A stretch of 32,857 bases of DNA from SZUA-430 sp034440355 (GCA_034440355.1 JAWXBY010000184.1:1-32857); one strand, 5' to 3'. Counted from the stretch's first letter, positions 7,539-16,421 are shown. Made by a program: numbers and translations. Notes: generated by a model from the letters alone, not told the origin.

Positions 7539-8110
7539 GCCGCCTTCGACGGCTCCGTCGAGTCGGGTTCGGGCTCTTTGATCTGGTGCTTCATGATCAG
7601 CGGCATCTGTGCCGCGCCGTAGATCAGCGAGATCGGCACGACGCCCCAGAGCTTGAACGCGACCCAGAAGTCGGTCGAGAAATTGCGCCAGATGACTTCG
7701 TTCAAAATCGCGAGGAACACGAAGAATGCGATCCAGCGCCAGGTCAGCACGCGCCATGCGTGATCGGGCAGATGGAAGGCGTTGTCGAACAGCAGCTTGA
7801 TGTAGAGCCGGTCCGTCAAAACGCCGGCGAACAGAACCGACGCGAAGATCGTGTTCACGATCGTCGGCTTCAGCTTGATGAAGAGTTCGTCGTTGAGCAG
7901 CAGGGTCAAGCCACCGAAGACCAGCACCACCACGCCCGTCACGATCGGCATCGGCGAAATGCGGCGCGCGATGGCGTAGGTGATCGCCAATGAAACGATA
8001 ACGGCGACCATGAACATGGCTGTCGCGGGGAAGATGCCGAACTGCGAGTTGCCGACGAAAAACACCAGCAACGGTCCGAGGTCGAGCACGAGTTTTAGGA
8101 GAGGGTTCAT
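7535..8110 (-). CDS. yciB: Inner membrane septation protein YciB/IspZ family
   Basis: A 191-residue integral membrane protein with about five hydrophobic segments. It has the family hallmarks: LDLGPLLVFF at the N-terminus, the central LNDELFIKLKPTIVN, and the C-terminal LNEVIWRNFSTDFWVAFKLWG. YciB proteins act in cell envelope synthesis and normal septation; the biochemical role is not settled. Placement after ftsY in the dapF-mtaB-ftsY-yciB order is usual in alphaproteobacteria and supports the call. It is 125 bp downstream of ftsY, so it may have its own promoter. Its stop codon overlaps the stop of the convergent M28 gene by 4 bp, leaving no room for a terminator between them. Confidence 0.93.
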   Translation of the reverse strand: MNPLLKLVLDLGPLLVFFVGNSQFGIFPATAMFMVAVIVSLAITYAIARRISPMPIVTGVVVLVFGGLTLLLNDELFIKLKPTIVNTIFASVLFAGVLTDRLYIKLLFDNAFHLPDHAWRVLTWRWIAFFVFLAILNEVIWRNFSTDFWVAFKLWGVVPISLIYGAAQMPLIMKHQIKEPEPDSTEPSKAA

Positions 8111-8235
8111 CGTAGGAAGGAAGATAGTCCGTCGAGGCTGAATGCGGCCATAACTCCAGCGTGCATTCCGTCACGTTTTCGCGAGAGTGGTGCGGCGGAA
8201 TCACGCTGAATCAGTAAGGAACTCACAAGGTGCGG

Positions 8236-9177
8236 CTAAGCCGCGACGCCCACAAGGGCTTTCGCAAAGGTTTCTGCATCGAAGGGTTGCAGGTCGTCCG
8301 CGCCTTCGCCTACGCCGACATAATGCACCGGCAAATCGAACTTTTCGGCGATCGAAACGAGGATGCCGCCGCGCGCCGTGCCGTCGAGCTTCGTCATCAC
8401 GATGCCGGTGATGCGCGCCGTCTCGCGAAACACTTCCGCTTGAGCGACGGCGTTCTGACCCGTCGTCGCGTCGAGCACCAGGATCGCGCTGTGCGGCGCG
8501 TTCGGGTCGAGCTTCTTGATCACGCGCACCATCTTCTCAAGCTCGGCCATCAGGCCTGCTTTGTTCTGCAGGCGGCCGGCGGTGTCGATGAGAAGAACGT
8601 CGAAGCCTTCAGCGCGCGCTTTCTCGAACGCCTCATAGGCAAGACCCGGCGCGTCCGCACCGATGTCCTTCGCGATCACCGGTGCGCCGGTGCGTTCGCC
8701 CCAAATCTTCAGCTGCTCGACCGCGGCCGCACGAAACGTGTCGCCGGCCGCCAGCATCACCTTCAAACCCTCGGCGCGATATTTTTGCGCGAGCTTGCCG
8801 ATCGTCGTCGTCTTGCCTGAGCCGTTGACGCCTGCGACCAAGATCACGTGCGGTTTCAGATCGGTGCGAATGGTCAGCGGTTTCGACACGCGGCGAAGAA
8901 TCTTCACAACCTCTTCGGCGAGCGCGCCGCGGATTTCTTCCTCCGTCACGTCGGAGTTGAAGCGCGTGCGCTTGATCTCGGCGACCACGTCGGCCGCAAC
9001 TTTCGCGCCCATGTCCGCGCCGATCAGCAGCTCTTCCAAATCGTCGAGCGCCGCTTGATCCAAGCGCTTGCGCGTGAAGACGCGGGTGATGCCCGTGGTC
9101 AGCGTCTGAGCGCTACGCGTCAGCCCAGCTTTCAGGCGCGCGAAAAGGCCGGGCTTCTTGCCTTCGACTTCAGACAT
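8236..9177 (-). CDS. ftsY: Signal recognition particle receptor FtsY
   Basis: FtsY is the SRP receptor GTPase that brings Ffh-bound ribosomes to the SecYEG translocon. The 313-residue protein has the four-helix N domain (LKAGLTRSAQTLTTG onward), the P-loop GVNGSGKTTTIGKLAQK, the AAGDTFRAAAVEQL insertion-box sequence, DTAGRLQNK, and TKLDGTARGGI. The acidic A domain of enterobacterial FtsY is nearly absent, as in many alphaproteobacteria. The start at 9177 (MSEVEGKKPG) is chosen because it overlaps the mtaB stop by 8 bp (ATGTCTGA). A longer frame upstream is mtaB plus repeat sequence read in another frame. Its partner Ffh is encoded at 14025. Confidence 0.96.
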   Translation of the reverse strand: MSEVEGKKPGLFARLKAGLTRSAQTLTTGITRVFTRKRLDQAALDDLEELLIGADMGAKVAADVVAEIKRTRFNSDVTEEEIRGALAEEVVKILRRVSKPLTIRTDLKPHVILVAGVNGSGKTTTIGKLAQKYRAEGLKVMLAAGDTFRAAAVEQLKIWGERTGAPVIAKDIGADAPGLAYEAFEKARAEGFDVLLIDTAGRLQNKAGLMAELEKMVRVIKKLDPNAPHSAILVLDATTGQNAVAQAEVFRETARITGIVMTKLDGTARGGILVSIAEKFDLPVHYVGVGEGADDLQPFDAETFAKALVGVAA

Positions 9178-10519
9178 GCAGCGCCCCTTCAAGAGTCGCC
9201 GACTCGACGAGGGCTCGCGCAATGGCACGCCCACCCTCACCCCCGGCCCCTCTCCCGCCCTCATGGGCGGGCGAGGGGAGAGGTTGGGCGTAGGCGAAGC
9301 GATCGTCCGCGTGCGTAATGCGTGCCCGAACAAGCGTTCCGCTCGGCATGGCGTGCTTTAATTTCACCGGCGCGAAGGTCGGCGTGCGGGCGGAAACGTC
9401 TTGCTCGACCAGCAAATCGACCTCGTGGCCGTTCAGCGACGCCAGATGTTGCGTCACCGCCAAGGCGCCGGCATCGCGCAGCCGTGCGGCACGCGCCTTG
9501 ATGATGTTGCCCTTCACTTGCGGCATGCGCGCGGCGGGTGTGCGCTCGCGCGCTGAGAACGGAAACACGTGCAGATACGTCAGGCCGCAGTCGCGCACGT
9601 GGTTCAGCGTCGCCTCGAACATCTCGTCCGTTTCCGTCGGAAAACCGGCGATCAGGTCTGCGCCGAAGACGATGTCGGGCCGGCGCGCGCGCAAGGCGTC
9701 GCAGAACGCCACCGCTTGCGCCGTCGTGTGGCGGCGCTTCATGCGCTTCAGGATCATGTCGTGGCCGGCCTGCAGCGACAGGTGCAGATGCGGCATCAGC
9801 CGTTCTTCGCGCGCGACGAGGTCGATCAGACGTTCATCGCATTCGGCGACGTCCAGCGACGACAGGCGCAAGCGCGGAAGTTCAGGAACCAAGGTCAAAA
9901 TCTGTTCGACCAACCGCCCGAGTTTCGGCGCGCCCGGAAGGTCGGCGCCATAGGCGGTGATGTCGACGCCGGTCAGCACGACTTCGCGAATGCCCTGCGC
10001 GGCGAGCCCGCGGATTTGCTGCACGACCTCGCCGGCCGGCACGCTGCGCGAATTTCCGCGGCCGTAGGGGATGATGCAAAACGTGCAGCGGTGGTCGCAG
10101 CCGTTCTGGATTTGCACGAAGGCGCGCGCGCGGCCGTCGAAGCCGGCGATGAGATGCGACGCCGTCTCCTTGACCGACATGATGTCGTTGACCAGCACAC
10201 GCTCGGTCGGCGCATCGAACGCATAAGAACGCGCGTCCAACTTGTCGGCGTTGCCCAGAACCTGATCGACCTCGGGCATATCGGCGAACGTTTCGGGCTC
10301 GGTCTGCGCCGCGCAGCCTGTAACGATGACCTTGGCGCCGGGATTGTCCTTGCGGGCGCGGCGAATGTTTTGGCGCGCCTGACGCACGGCCTCGGCGGTC
10401 ACGGCGCAGGTGTTGACGATGATCGCGTTGTCGAGCCCCGCCTCGCGCGCCTTCGCCCGGATGACTTCGGACTCATAGGCGTTCAGCCGGCAGCCCAGCG
10501 TGATGACTTCGACCGTCAT
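9170..10519 (-). CDS. mtaB: tRNA t6A37 methylthiotransferase MtaB
   Basis: MtaB is a radical-SAM enzyme that adds a methylthio group to t6A at position 37 of ANN-decoding tRNAs. The 449-residue protein has the N-terminal UPF0004 domain with cluster cysteines in TLGCRLNAYES, VNTCAVTAEA and VTGCAAQTEP, then the radical-SAM motif NGCDHRCTFCIIPYGRG, and a C-terminal TRAM-like region (SLNGHEVDLLVEQD). The ATG at 10519 overlaps the dapF stop (ATGA). Upstream in-frame sequence belongs to dapF and is not used. The last ~35 residues (from QPLPSPAHEGG on) come from an inserted GC-rich repeat and do not look like family sequence, yet the frame stays open and ends inside ftsY. Confidence 0.94.
   Translation of the reverse strand: MTVEVITLGCRLNAYESEVIRAKAREAGLDNAIIVNTCAVTAEAVRQARQNIRRARKDNPGAKVIVTGCAAQTEPETFADMPEVDQVLGNADKLDARSYAFDAPTERVLVNDIMSVKETASHLIAGFDGRARAFVQIQNGCDHRCTFCIIPYGRGNSRSVPAGEVVQQIRGLAAQGIREVVLTGVDITAYGADLPGAPKLGRLVEQILTLVPELPRLRLSSLDVAECDERLIDLVAREERLMPHLHLSLQAGHDMILKRMKRRHTTAQAVAFCDALRARRPDIVFGADLIAGFPTETDEMFEATLNHVRDCGLTYLHVFPFSARERTPAARMPQVKGNIIKARAARLRDAGALAVTQHLASLNGHEVDLLVEQDVSARTPTFAPVKLKHAMPSGTLVRARITHADDRFAYAQPLPSPAHEGGRGAGGEGGRAIARALVESATLEGALHV
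9232..9294. repeat. GC-rich palindromic repeat inside the 3' end of mtaB
   Basis: The core is CCCGCCC-TCAT-GGGCGGG (9254-9271), a perfect 7-bp stem, flanked by the partly complementary runs CCCCGGCCCCTCTCC and GAGGGGAGAGG. This CCCTCTCCC/GGGAGAGG type is common among dispersed palindromic repeats of proteobacteria. Here it lies within the coding region of mtaB and adds a Gly/Pro/Arg-rich tail. It is also 50-110 bp upstream of the ftsY start, so it could form an mRNA hairpin before ftsY. Confidence 0.65.
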
Positions 10520-11370
10520 GACGCGTCGTCCAAGAAGTAACGTTCGTCGAGTTCGCCGGTGAAGTTCAACTCGGTCGGGCCGGTCATCAGAACGTGGTTG
10601 TCCTCGCGCCACTCGATGTCGAGTGGGCCGCCGTCCAGGACGATGCGCACCTTGCGGTCGGTCAGCTTCCGCCGGGCCGCCGCAACCGTCGCGGCGCATG
10701 CGGCCGAGCCACACGCCTGCGTTTGCCCTGCGCCACGTTCCCACACGCGCAGCCGGATCTCGTTCTTCGACATCACCTGGGCGAGCGAGATATTCGCGCG
10801 CTCCGGAAACATCGGGTGGTATTCCAGCATCGGCCCGATCTTCGACAGGTCATGCGCCTGTGCGTTCTCGACGAAGAAGATGCAGTGCGGGTTGCCCATG
10901 TTGACCGCCGACGGTCCGATCAGCACCGGGGCGTCGAGCGGCCCGACCCGCACGTCGATGGTGCGCGTGTCCATCCGCTCGGCCAGCGGAATGTCCTGCC
11001 ACTCGAGTTTCGGCTCGCCCATGTCGACGGTCACGCGCCCGTCTGCATCGCGCGTGCAGGTGAGCAACCCGCCCAACGTCTGCAGCGTCACCGACGGCTT
11101 CTTCGTCTCGGTCAGCAACAGGTCGGCGACGCAGCGCGTTCCGTTTCCGCAGGCGCCCGTCTCACTGCCGTCCGGATTCCAAATGCGCAACGCGAAGTCG
11201 CCGGCGCCCTTCGACGGTTCGATGACCAGCAGCTGATCGAAGCCGACGCCGCGATGACGATCGCCGATGCGCCGCGCCGCGTCGGCGCCCAACTTCAGCT
11301 TGCGCGCGCGTGCGTCGACAACGACGAAGTCGTTGCCCAGCCCGTTCATCTTGTAAAACGCCACGCTCAT
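10516..11370 (-). CDS. dapF: Diaminopimelate epimerase
   Basis: DapF converts LL- to meso-diaminopimelate for lysine and peptidoglycan synthesis, using two cysteines and no cofactor. Both active-site cysteines are present: TGACGNGTRC (about residue 75) and TQACGSAACAA (about residue 224). Other conserved parts are the N-terminus FYKMNGLGNDFVVVD, HRGVGFDQLL, and VNMGNPHCIFF. Length (284) is normal. The ATG at 11370 follows the hydrophobic-poor spacer shared with the divergent S9 peptidase. It is the first gene of a coupled dapF-mtaB-ftsY operon. Confidence 0.97.
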   Translation of the reverse strand: MSVAFYKMNGLGNDFVVVDARARKLKLGADAARRIGDRHRGVGFDQLLVIEPSKGAGDFALRIWNPDGSETGACGNGTRCVADLLLTETKKPSVTLQTLGGLLTCTRDADGRVTVDMGEPKLEWQDIPLAERMDTRTIDVRVGPLDAPVLIGPSAVNMGNPHCIFFVENAQAHDLSKIGPMLEYHPMFPERANISLAQVMSKNEIRLRVWERGAGQTQACGSAACAATVAAARRKLTDRKVRIVLDGGPLDIEWREDNHVLMTGPTELNFTGELDERYFLDDAS

Positions 11371-11532
11371 GGACGGGTATATAGGGTGGAGCGACCCGCC
11401 ATGACCAGTCCATGTGGCGTCGCATCTTTTTTCGGATTGGCGAATGACTCAGGTGAGTTTCGCTCGATCCCGTGTTAGGGATGCTTTAGCGGGCAAGGGG
11501 CATGACTTTGGGACACGAGTCCGAGGTGCCTG

Positions 11533-13632
11533 ATGCGTTGTGTGGCGGTCTGTGCTGCCGTTCTGTCCCTGCTGTTCACGATCTCGGCCTATGCCGACCC
11601 GGCTACCGACGATCCCTTCATTTGGCTTGAAGATGTCGGCGGGGCGCGCGCGCTTGAATGGGTGCGCGGCCAAAATAACTTCACCGTCAAAACGCTGAAG
11701 TCGGACGACGACTACGCCGAGGCCCAAACCGACGCCGAAGCCATCCTCACGGCCAGCGACCGCATCCCCGCCGCGACGCTCGCCGGTGGGCAGGTCTACG
11801 ATTTCTGGCAGGACCGGGCGCACGTGCGCGGCCTTTGGCGCCGCACGGCGCTCGCGTCGTATCCGTCGTCCGAGCCGGATTGGGAGACGCTTCTCGACCT
11901 CGACACGCTCAGCGCCGAGCAGAACGAAAACTGGGTCTGGAAAGGCGCGCAATGCCTCCCGCCCGCGTATCGGCGATGCCTGGTCAAGCTCTCGCGCGGC
12001 GGGCGTGACGCCGTCGTCGTGCGCGAGTTCGATGTGCCCTCGCGCAGCTTCGTCAGAGGCGGCTTTGACGTCGCCGAAGCCAAGACGGAAATCGCCTGGG
12101 TCGACACGAACACCGTCATGGTCGCGACCAACTGGGGGCCCGAGACGCTGACGCGCTCAGGTTACCCTCGCGTCGTCAAAGTCTGGCGGCGCGGTCAGAA
12201 CGTCCGCGAGGCGCAGACGATCTACCAGGGCGACGCGTCCGACGTGCTCGTCTCGCCGCGCACCGTCATCGACAGCGAGGGCAAGGTCGACCGCTTCATC
12301 GTGCGCGGGCTCGGCGCTTTCGGCGCTGAACTCTTCAACGTCGATCCCAGCTTTCGCGTTACGCGCATCAGCGTGCCCAGCTTCGCCGACTTCAAAGGCG
12401 TGTCGCGGCGCCAGCTTCTCTTCTATCTGAACCGCGATTGGCGCACGGCGGGGCGCGTTTTTCTGCAAGGCTCGCTCGTCTCGTTCTCGCTCGACGATTA
12501 TGTGTCGAGCGGCGGCGCGATACCGACCATCCGCACGCTCTTTACGCCCGACATGAAGACGGCGATCACCGCCGTCGCCACCGGCAAGGACACGGTCTAT
12601 GTGTCGCTGCTCGAGAACGTGAAGGGACGGCTGCACGAGATCTCGTTCGACGGGGTGCAGTGGCTGTGGCGGCGGGTGCCGATGCCGGACAACGGGACCA
12701 TCGACATCGCGGCGGCGAGCGACGGCGAGGGCGAAGTGGTGCTCAAGTTCTCGAACTTCGTTACGCCGGAACAGATTTATTTGATGAACCGCGGCGCCGA
12801 GCCGCGCGTCATCAAGCAACTACCCGCCCGCTTCGACGCCTATGCGATCGAGGTGAAGCAGTATGAGGCGATATCGGCGGACGGCACGCGCATTCCGTAT
12901 TTCCTCGTGCGCAAGGAAGATTCGCTCAACAATGGTTCGACGCCGACGATCCTCTACGCCTATGGCGGCTTTCAGGTATCGACGACGCCTTGGTATTGGT
13001 CGACGGCGGGAAAGCTTTGGTTGGAGAGAGGCGGGGCCTATGCGGTCGCCAATGTGCGCGGCGGCGGCGAGTTCGGCCCGCGCTGGCACGACGCGGCCAC
13101 AGGCGTGAACCGGCAGAAGAACATCGACGACCTCGCCGCCGTCGCGCGCGACATGATCACCCGCGGGTTCACGTCGTCTCGGCGGCTGGGCGTGATGGGC
13201 GCTTCGCAGGGCGGTTTGCTTGCGACGGCGACGTTCATCCAGAACCCGACACTCTTCAACGCCGTCGTCGCGCAAGTGCCGCTGACCGACATGCTGCGCT
13301 ATCCGCGCCTTTCGGCCGGCGCCAGCTGGCTCGCAGAATACGGCGATCCCAGCGATCCGATGCAGCGCGCGGCGATCCTGCGCTGGTCGCCGTATCACAA
13401 CATCAAAGCCGGCGTGAAATACCCGCGCGCGTTCTTCCTGGCTTCGACCAGAGACGACCGCGTGCATCCCGCGCATGCGCGGAAGATGGCGGCGAAGCTG
13501 CAAGCCAACGGCCACCCGTATCTCTATTTCGAAACAACAGACGGCGGCCACGACGCCGCGCGCACCTTGCGCCAGCGCGCAGAGCAACTCGCGCTGACCT
13601 TCACGTATTTCAGACAGCAGTTGATGGACTGA
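11533..13632 (+). CDS. Secreted prolyl oligopeptidase family (S9) serine peptidase
   Basis: The 699-residue protein cleaves peptides, probably after proline, in the periplasm or outside the cell. An N-terminal signal peptide (MRCVAVCAAVLSLLFTISAYA) is likely cut before DPATDDPF. The phrase DPFIWLEDVGGARALEWVR is the usual opening of the S9A family. A seven-bladed propeller (about residues 60-420) precedes the alpha/beta-hydrolase domain with YAYGGFQVSTTPWY, NVRGGGEFGPRWHDA, the nucleophile elbow GASQGGLLATA, the Asp in STRDDRVHP and the His in DGGHDAA. The elbow is GASQGG where GGSNGG is usual in the family, but the Ser is kept. The gene faces away from dapF across a 162-bp spacer that should hold both promoters; an AGGTG ribosome-binding site lies just before the ATG. 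Confidence 0.93.
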   Translation: MRCVAVCAAVLSLLFTISAYADPATDDPFIWLEDVGGARALEWVRGQNNFTVKTLKSDDDYAEAQTDAEAILTASDRIPAATLAGGQVYDFWQDRAHVRGLWRRTALASYPSSEPDWETLLDLDTLSAEQNENWVWKGAQCLPPAYRRCLVKLSRGGRDAVVVREFDVPSRSFVRGGFDVAEAKTEIAWVDTNTVMVATNWGPETLTRSGYPRVVKVWRRGQNVREAQTIYQGDASDVLVSPRTVIDSEGKVDRFIVRGLGAFGAELFNVDPSFRVTRISVPSFADFKGVSRRQLLFYLNRDWRTAGRVFLQGSLVSFSLDDYVSSGGAIPTIRTLFTPDMKTAITAVATGKDTVYVSLLENVKGRLHEISFDGVQWLWRRVPMPDNGTIDIAAASDGEGEVVLKFSNFVTPEQIYLMNRGAEPRVIKQLPARFDAYAIEVKQYEAISADGTRIPYFLVRKEDSLNNGSTPTILYAYGGFQVSTTPWYWSTAGKLWLERGGAYAVANVRGGGEFGPRWHDAATGVNRQKNIDDLAAVARDMITRGFTSSRRLGVMGASQGGLLATATFIQNPTLFNAVVAQVPLTDMLRYPRLSAGASWLAEYGDPSDPMQRAAILRWSPYHNIKAGVKYPRAFFLASTRDDRVHPAHARKMAAKLQANGHPYLYFETTDGGHDAARTLRQRAEQLALTFTYFRQQLMD

Positions 13633-13676
13633 AGACAAGGCGGTCAGATCGTAGGGCTCCGGGCATGAGTGCTGGC

Positions 13677-13785
13677 GCTGGCCTGGGGGCGCGGCGTCCC
13701 GCCCGCCCTTTCCAAATCCCCGCAACCGCCGGTCTCTGCTGAAGGTCCTAAGAGCGGGCGGGACGCCCGCGCCCCCAGGGCCAGC
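13677..13785. repeat. Imperfect long inverted repeat
   Basis: Arms 13677-13706 and 13754-13785 match as inverted copies except for two single-base gaps in the left arm. The shared core reads CTGGGGGCGCGG then CGTCCCGCCCGC. The 47-bp centre has no feature. It lies just after the S9 peptidase stop (13632) and could serve as a transcription barrier before ffh. It looks like a dispersed palindromic element. Confidence 0.75.
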
Positions 13786-13826
13786 GGTCCTCCGTCGAGC
13801 CTGCGCCCTTCGTTACGCCCCTTGGT

Positions 13827-13849
13827 GCCTTAGCGTCTTTGCGGGAAAC
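13827..13849. repeat. Solo arm of the 20957-21096 repeat family
   Basis: The stretch ending in GCGTCTTTGCGGGAAAC is nearly identical to one arm of the perfect inverted repeat at 20957-21096, with TTAG for TTTG near its left end. No second arm is found within the 390-bp spacer 13633-14024. It is likely a decayed or half copy of the same dispersed element. The rest of this spacer holds the inverted repeat at 13677-13785 and a promoter. Confidence 0.6.
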
Positions 13850-13868
13850 CGAGGGAATCTCCACCGCA

Positions 13869-13897
13869 TTGACTTGCGCGCCCGGAATTCATAGGTT
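13869..13897 (+). promoter_or_regulatory. Likely promoter of the ffh-rpsP-rimM-trmD-rplS block
   Basis: TTGACT (13869-13874) and TAGGTT (13892-13897) are 17 bp apart. The -35 box is near consensus with TTGC following, as in strong alphaproteobacterial promoters; the -10 box is weak. The start would be near 13904, giving a ~120-nt leader with two GC-rich hairpins (one is CCCCGGACTTGCTTCGGGG). Confidence 0.45.
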
Positions 13898-14024
13898 CCG
13901 CGCCAATTTCCAGGATCGTCTAATGCCGATCCGCCCCGGACTTGCTTCGGGGTCAACGTCCGCCAGCGCGTTGCGCCCGCGGGCGCGATAGGCATTTGGC
14001 TGATCGCCAACGCGCGAAGGCATG

Positions 14025-15461
14025 ATGTTTGACGCTCTAACCAATCGCTTGTCGTCGGTGTTCGACGGCCTTACGGGGCGCGGCGCGCTGACCGAGGCCG
14101 ATGTCGATGCCGCGCTGCGCGAGGTGCGTCTGGCGCTGATCGAGGCCGACGTCTCGCTCGGCGTCATCAAAGACTTCTTGGCGAAGGTGCGCGAGAAGGC
14201 GATCGGCGCCGACGTGTTGCGCTCGGTCACGCCCGGGCAGCAGATCGTCAAGATCGTCCACGACGTTCTCATCGAGACGCTGGGCGAAGACGCGCAAGGC
14301 CTTCAGCTCGACGTCGTGCCCCCCGCCGTCATCATGATGGTGGGTCTGCAGGGTTCGGGTAAGACGACGTCGACGGCGAAGATCGCCCTGCGTCTGACGA
14401 ACCGCGACAAGAAAAAAGTGCTGATGGCCTCGCTCGATACGCGCAGGCCCGCGGCGCAGGAGCAGCTGAAGATTCTGGGCGAACAGATCGGCGTTGCGAC
14501 GTTGCCGATCATGGCCGGTCAAACGCCGGTCGACATCGCCCGCCGCGCCATGCAGGCCGCGAAGTTATCCGGCTACGACGTCGTGATGCTGGATACCGCG
14601 GGCCGTCTGCACATCGACGAAGCGTTGATGGCCGAGATCGCGCAGATCCGCGATCTGTCGAGTCCGCACGAAACGCTCCTCGTCGCCGACAGCCTCTCGG
14701 GCCAAGACGCGATCAACGTCGCCAAACAATTCCAAGACCGCATCGGCATCTCCGGTATCGTGCTCACCCGCATCGACGGCGACGGCCGCGGTGGCGCGGC
14801 GCTCTCGATGCGCGCGATCACCGGCGCGCCGATCAAGCTGCTGGGCACCGGCGAAAAGATCGACGCGCTCGAAGACTTCCATCCGCGCCGCATCGCGGGC
14901 CGCATCCTGGGCCAAGGCGACGTCGTCAGCCTCGTCGAAAAAGCGGCCGAGACGGTCGATCAGGAAAAAGCCGAAGCCCTCGCGAAGAAGATTCAAAAGG
15001 GCCAGTTCGACCTCGACGACCTCGGCGAGCAACTGCGCCAGATGCGCCGCATGGGTGGCATGCAGGGCATCATGAGCATGTTGCCCGGCATCGCGAAGGC
15101 GAAGGAGCAGATGGCGACGGCCGGCTTCGACGACCGCATGCTGAAGCGCCAAGAGGCGATCATCTCGTCGATGACGAAGCAGGAGCGCACGAATCCGGAT
15201 GTGCTGAACGGCTCGCGGCGCAAGCGCATCGCCAAGGGCGCGGGCACCGAAGTCTCCGAGGTGAACAAGCTCCTCAAAATGCACCGCCAGATGGCGGACG
15301 TGATGAAGAAGATGGGCAAGGGCAAGGGTTTGATGAGCGCGCTGTTCGGCGGCGCCGCGCCCAAGATGCCGTCGGGTGCCTCGCTGCCGGGTCTCGGCGG
15401 CGGCGGCCTGCAATTGCCTCCGGGCATGAAATTACCGCCGGGGTTCGGCGGAAAGCGTTGA
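14025..15461 (+). CDS. ffh: Signal recognition particle protein Ffh
   Basis: Ffh is the SRP54 homologue that binds 4.5S RNA and signal sequences and docks on FtsY. The N domain opens with FDALTNRLSSVFDGLTGRG. The G domain has GLQGSGKTTSTAKIA, SLDTRRPAAQEQL, DTAGRLHIDEALMAEI and TRIDGDGRGGAALS. The C-terminal M domain (about residues 325-478) is methionine-rich and ends in a Gly/Pro/Leu tail. Two ATGs are adjacent (14022 and 14025). I use the second because GAAGG (14016-14020) sits 4 bp before it and one bp before the first, and family members start MFD. It leads the SRP/ribosome block; rpsP follows after 45 bp. Confidence 0.97.
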   Translation: MFDALTNRLSSVFDGLTGRGALTEADVDAALREVRLALIEADVSLGVIKDFLAKVREKAIGADVLRSVTPGQQIVKIVHDVLIETLGEDAQGLQLDVVPPAVIMMVGLQGSGKTTSTAKIALRLTNRDKKKVLMASLDTRRPAAQEQLKILGEQIGVATLPIMAGQTPVDIARRAMQAAKLSGYDVVMLDTAGRLHIDEALMAEIAQIRDLSSPHETLLVADSLSGQDAINVAKQFQDRIGISGIVLTRIDGDGRGGAALSMRAITGAPIKLLGTGEKIDALEDFHPRRIAGRILGQGDVVSLVEKAAETVDQEKAEALAKKIQKGQFDLDDLGEQLRQMRRMGGMQGIMSMLPGIAKAKEQMATAGFDDRMLKRQEAIISSMTKQERTNPDVLNGSRRKRIAKGAGTEVSEVNKLLKMHRQMADVMKKMGKGKGLMSALFGGAAPKMPSGASLPGLGGGGLQLPPGMKLPPGFGGKR

Positions 15462-15506
15462 GTGGTTTTTTGGATTGTTTGGATTGAACGAAGGAAGATC
15501 GAAAGC

Positions 15507-15854
15507 ATGTTGAAAATCAGAATGGCCCGCGGCGGCACGAAGAAGCGCCCGTTCTACAAGATCGTCATCGCCGACGCGCGCAGCCCGCGCGACGGCCGCT
15601 TCATCGAACGCATCGGCCACTACAACCCGCTGCTGCCGAAGGACAACGCCGACCGCGTGAAGCTCGACCTCGAGCGCGCGAAGCATTGGCTCTCGCACGG
15701 TGCGCAGCCGTCGGACCGCGTCGAACGCTTCCTCGCCGAAGTGGGCCTCGCCGAAAAGAAGACGAAGTTCAACGACCCGTCGAAATCCGCGCCCCGCAAG
15801 AAGGCGCAGGAACGTCTGGCCGCTGAGAAGAAGGAAACGGAAGCCGCGGCCTAA
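15507..15854 (+). CDS. rpsP: 30S ribosomal protein S16
   Basis: S16 is an assembly protein of the small ribosomal subunit. The 115-residue product has MLKIRMARGGTKKRPFYKI, SPRDGRFIERIGHYNPL and HWLSHGAQPSDRV, all family signatures, followed by a Lys/Ala/Glu-rich tail usual for alphaproteobacteria. The start at 15507 is fixed by the conserved N-terminus and by AAGGAAG about 10 bp upstream; an earlier GTG in frame at 15462 is rejected. It is the second gene of the ffh-rpsP-rimM-trmD-rplS block. Confidence 0.97.
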   Translation: MLKIRMARGGTKKRPFYKIVIADARSPRDGRFIERIGHYNPLLPKDNADRVKLDLERAKHWLSHGAQPSDRVERFLAEVGLAEKKTKFNDPSKSAPRKKAQERLAAEKKETEAAA

Positions 15855-15878
15855 CGGCCAACGCTTTCTCTGCGCGCG

Positions 15879-16421
15879 ATGAGCGACAAGCAAATCCTTC
15901 TGGGCCGCATTCTGGGGCCCCACGGATTGAAGGGCGAGGTGAAGATCAAAAGCTTCACCGCGGACCCGCTTGCCGTGGCGTCGTACGGCGCGGTGCTCGC
16001 GTCCGACGGCCGGCGCTTCAAGCTTGAGCGCGCGCGCCTGCAGGGTGACATCGTCATCGCCGCGATCAAGGGCGTGGCCGACCGCAACGTCGCCGAAACG
16101 CTGAAAGGCGTTGAACTCCTGATCACGCGCGACGACCTGCCGGAAACCGACGACGGCGAATATTACCAAGCCGATCTCGTCGGCCTCGCCGTCTTCGACG
16201 AGGCGGGCGACAAGGTTGGTGAAGTCGCGGGCTTCCAGCATTTCGGCGCGGGCGACCTCATTGAGATCGCGCGCGACGGCGGGGGCACAAGTTTCGTGCC
16301 CTTCGCCGAAAGCATGGTGCCGCACGTCGATCTCGAAGAAGGCCGCATCACGCTGTCGGAAACCGGCATGGCCGTGATCGCAGCCGACGACGATGCGGCC
16401 AAACGAAAGGCCCCGCGATGA
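15879..16421 (+). CDS. rimM: 16S rRNA processing protein RimM
   Basis: RimM helps 30S head assembly and binds S19. The 180-residue protein has the N-terminal RimM barrel (LGRILGPHGLKGEVKIKSF), the linker DLPETDDGEYYQADLVGL, and the PRC-barrel end with FVPFAESMVPHVDLEEGRI. It begins 24 bp after rpsP and its stop overlaps the trmD ATG by 4 bp, so the two are coupled. The short C-terminal extension (about residues 163-180) is Asp/Ala/Lys-rich and not conserved. Confidence 0.96.
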   Translation: MSDKQILLGRILGPHGLKGEVKIKSFTADPLAVASYGAVLASDGRRFKLERARLQGDIVIAAIKGVADRNVAETLKGVELLITRDDLPETDDGEYYQADLVGLAVFDEAGDKVGEVAGFQHFGAGDLIEIARDGGGTSFVPFAESMVPHVDLEEGRITLSETGMAVIAADDDAAKRKAPR

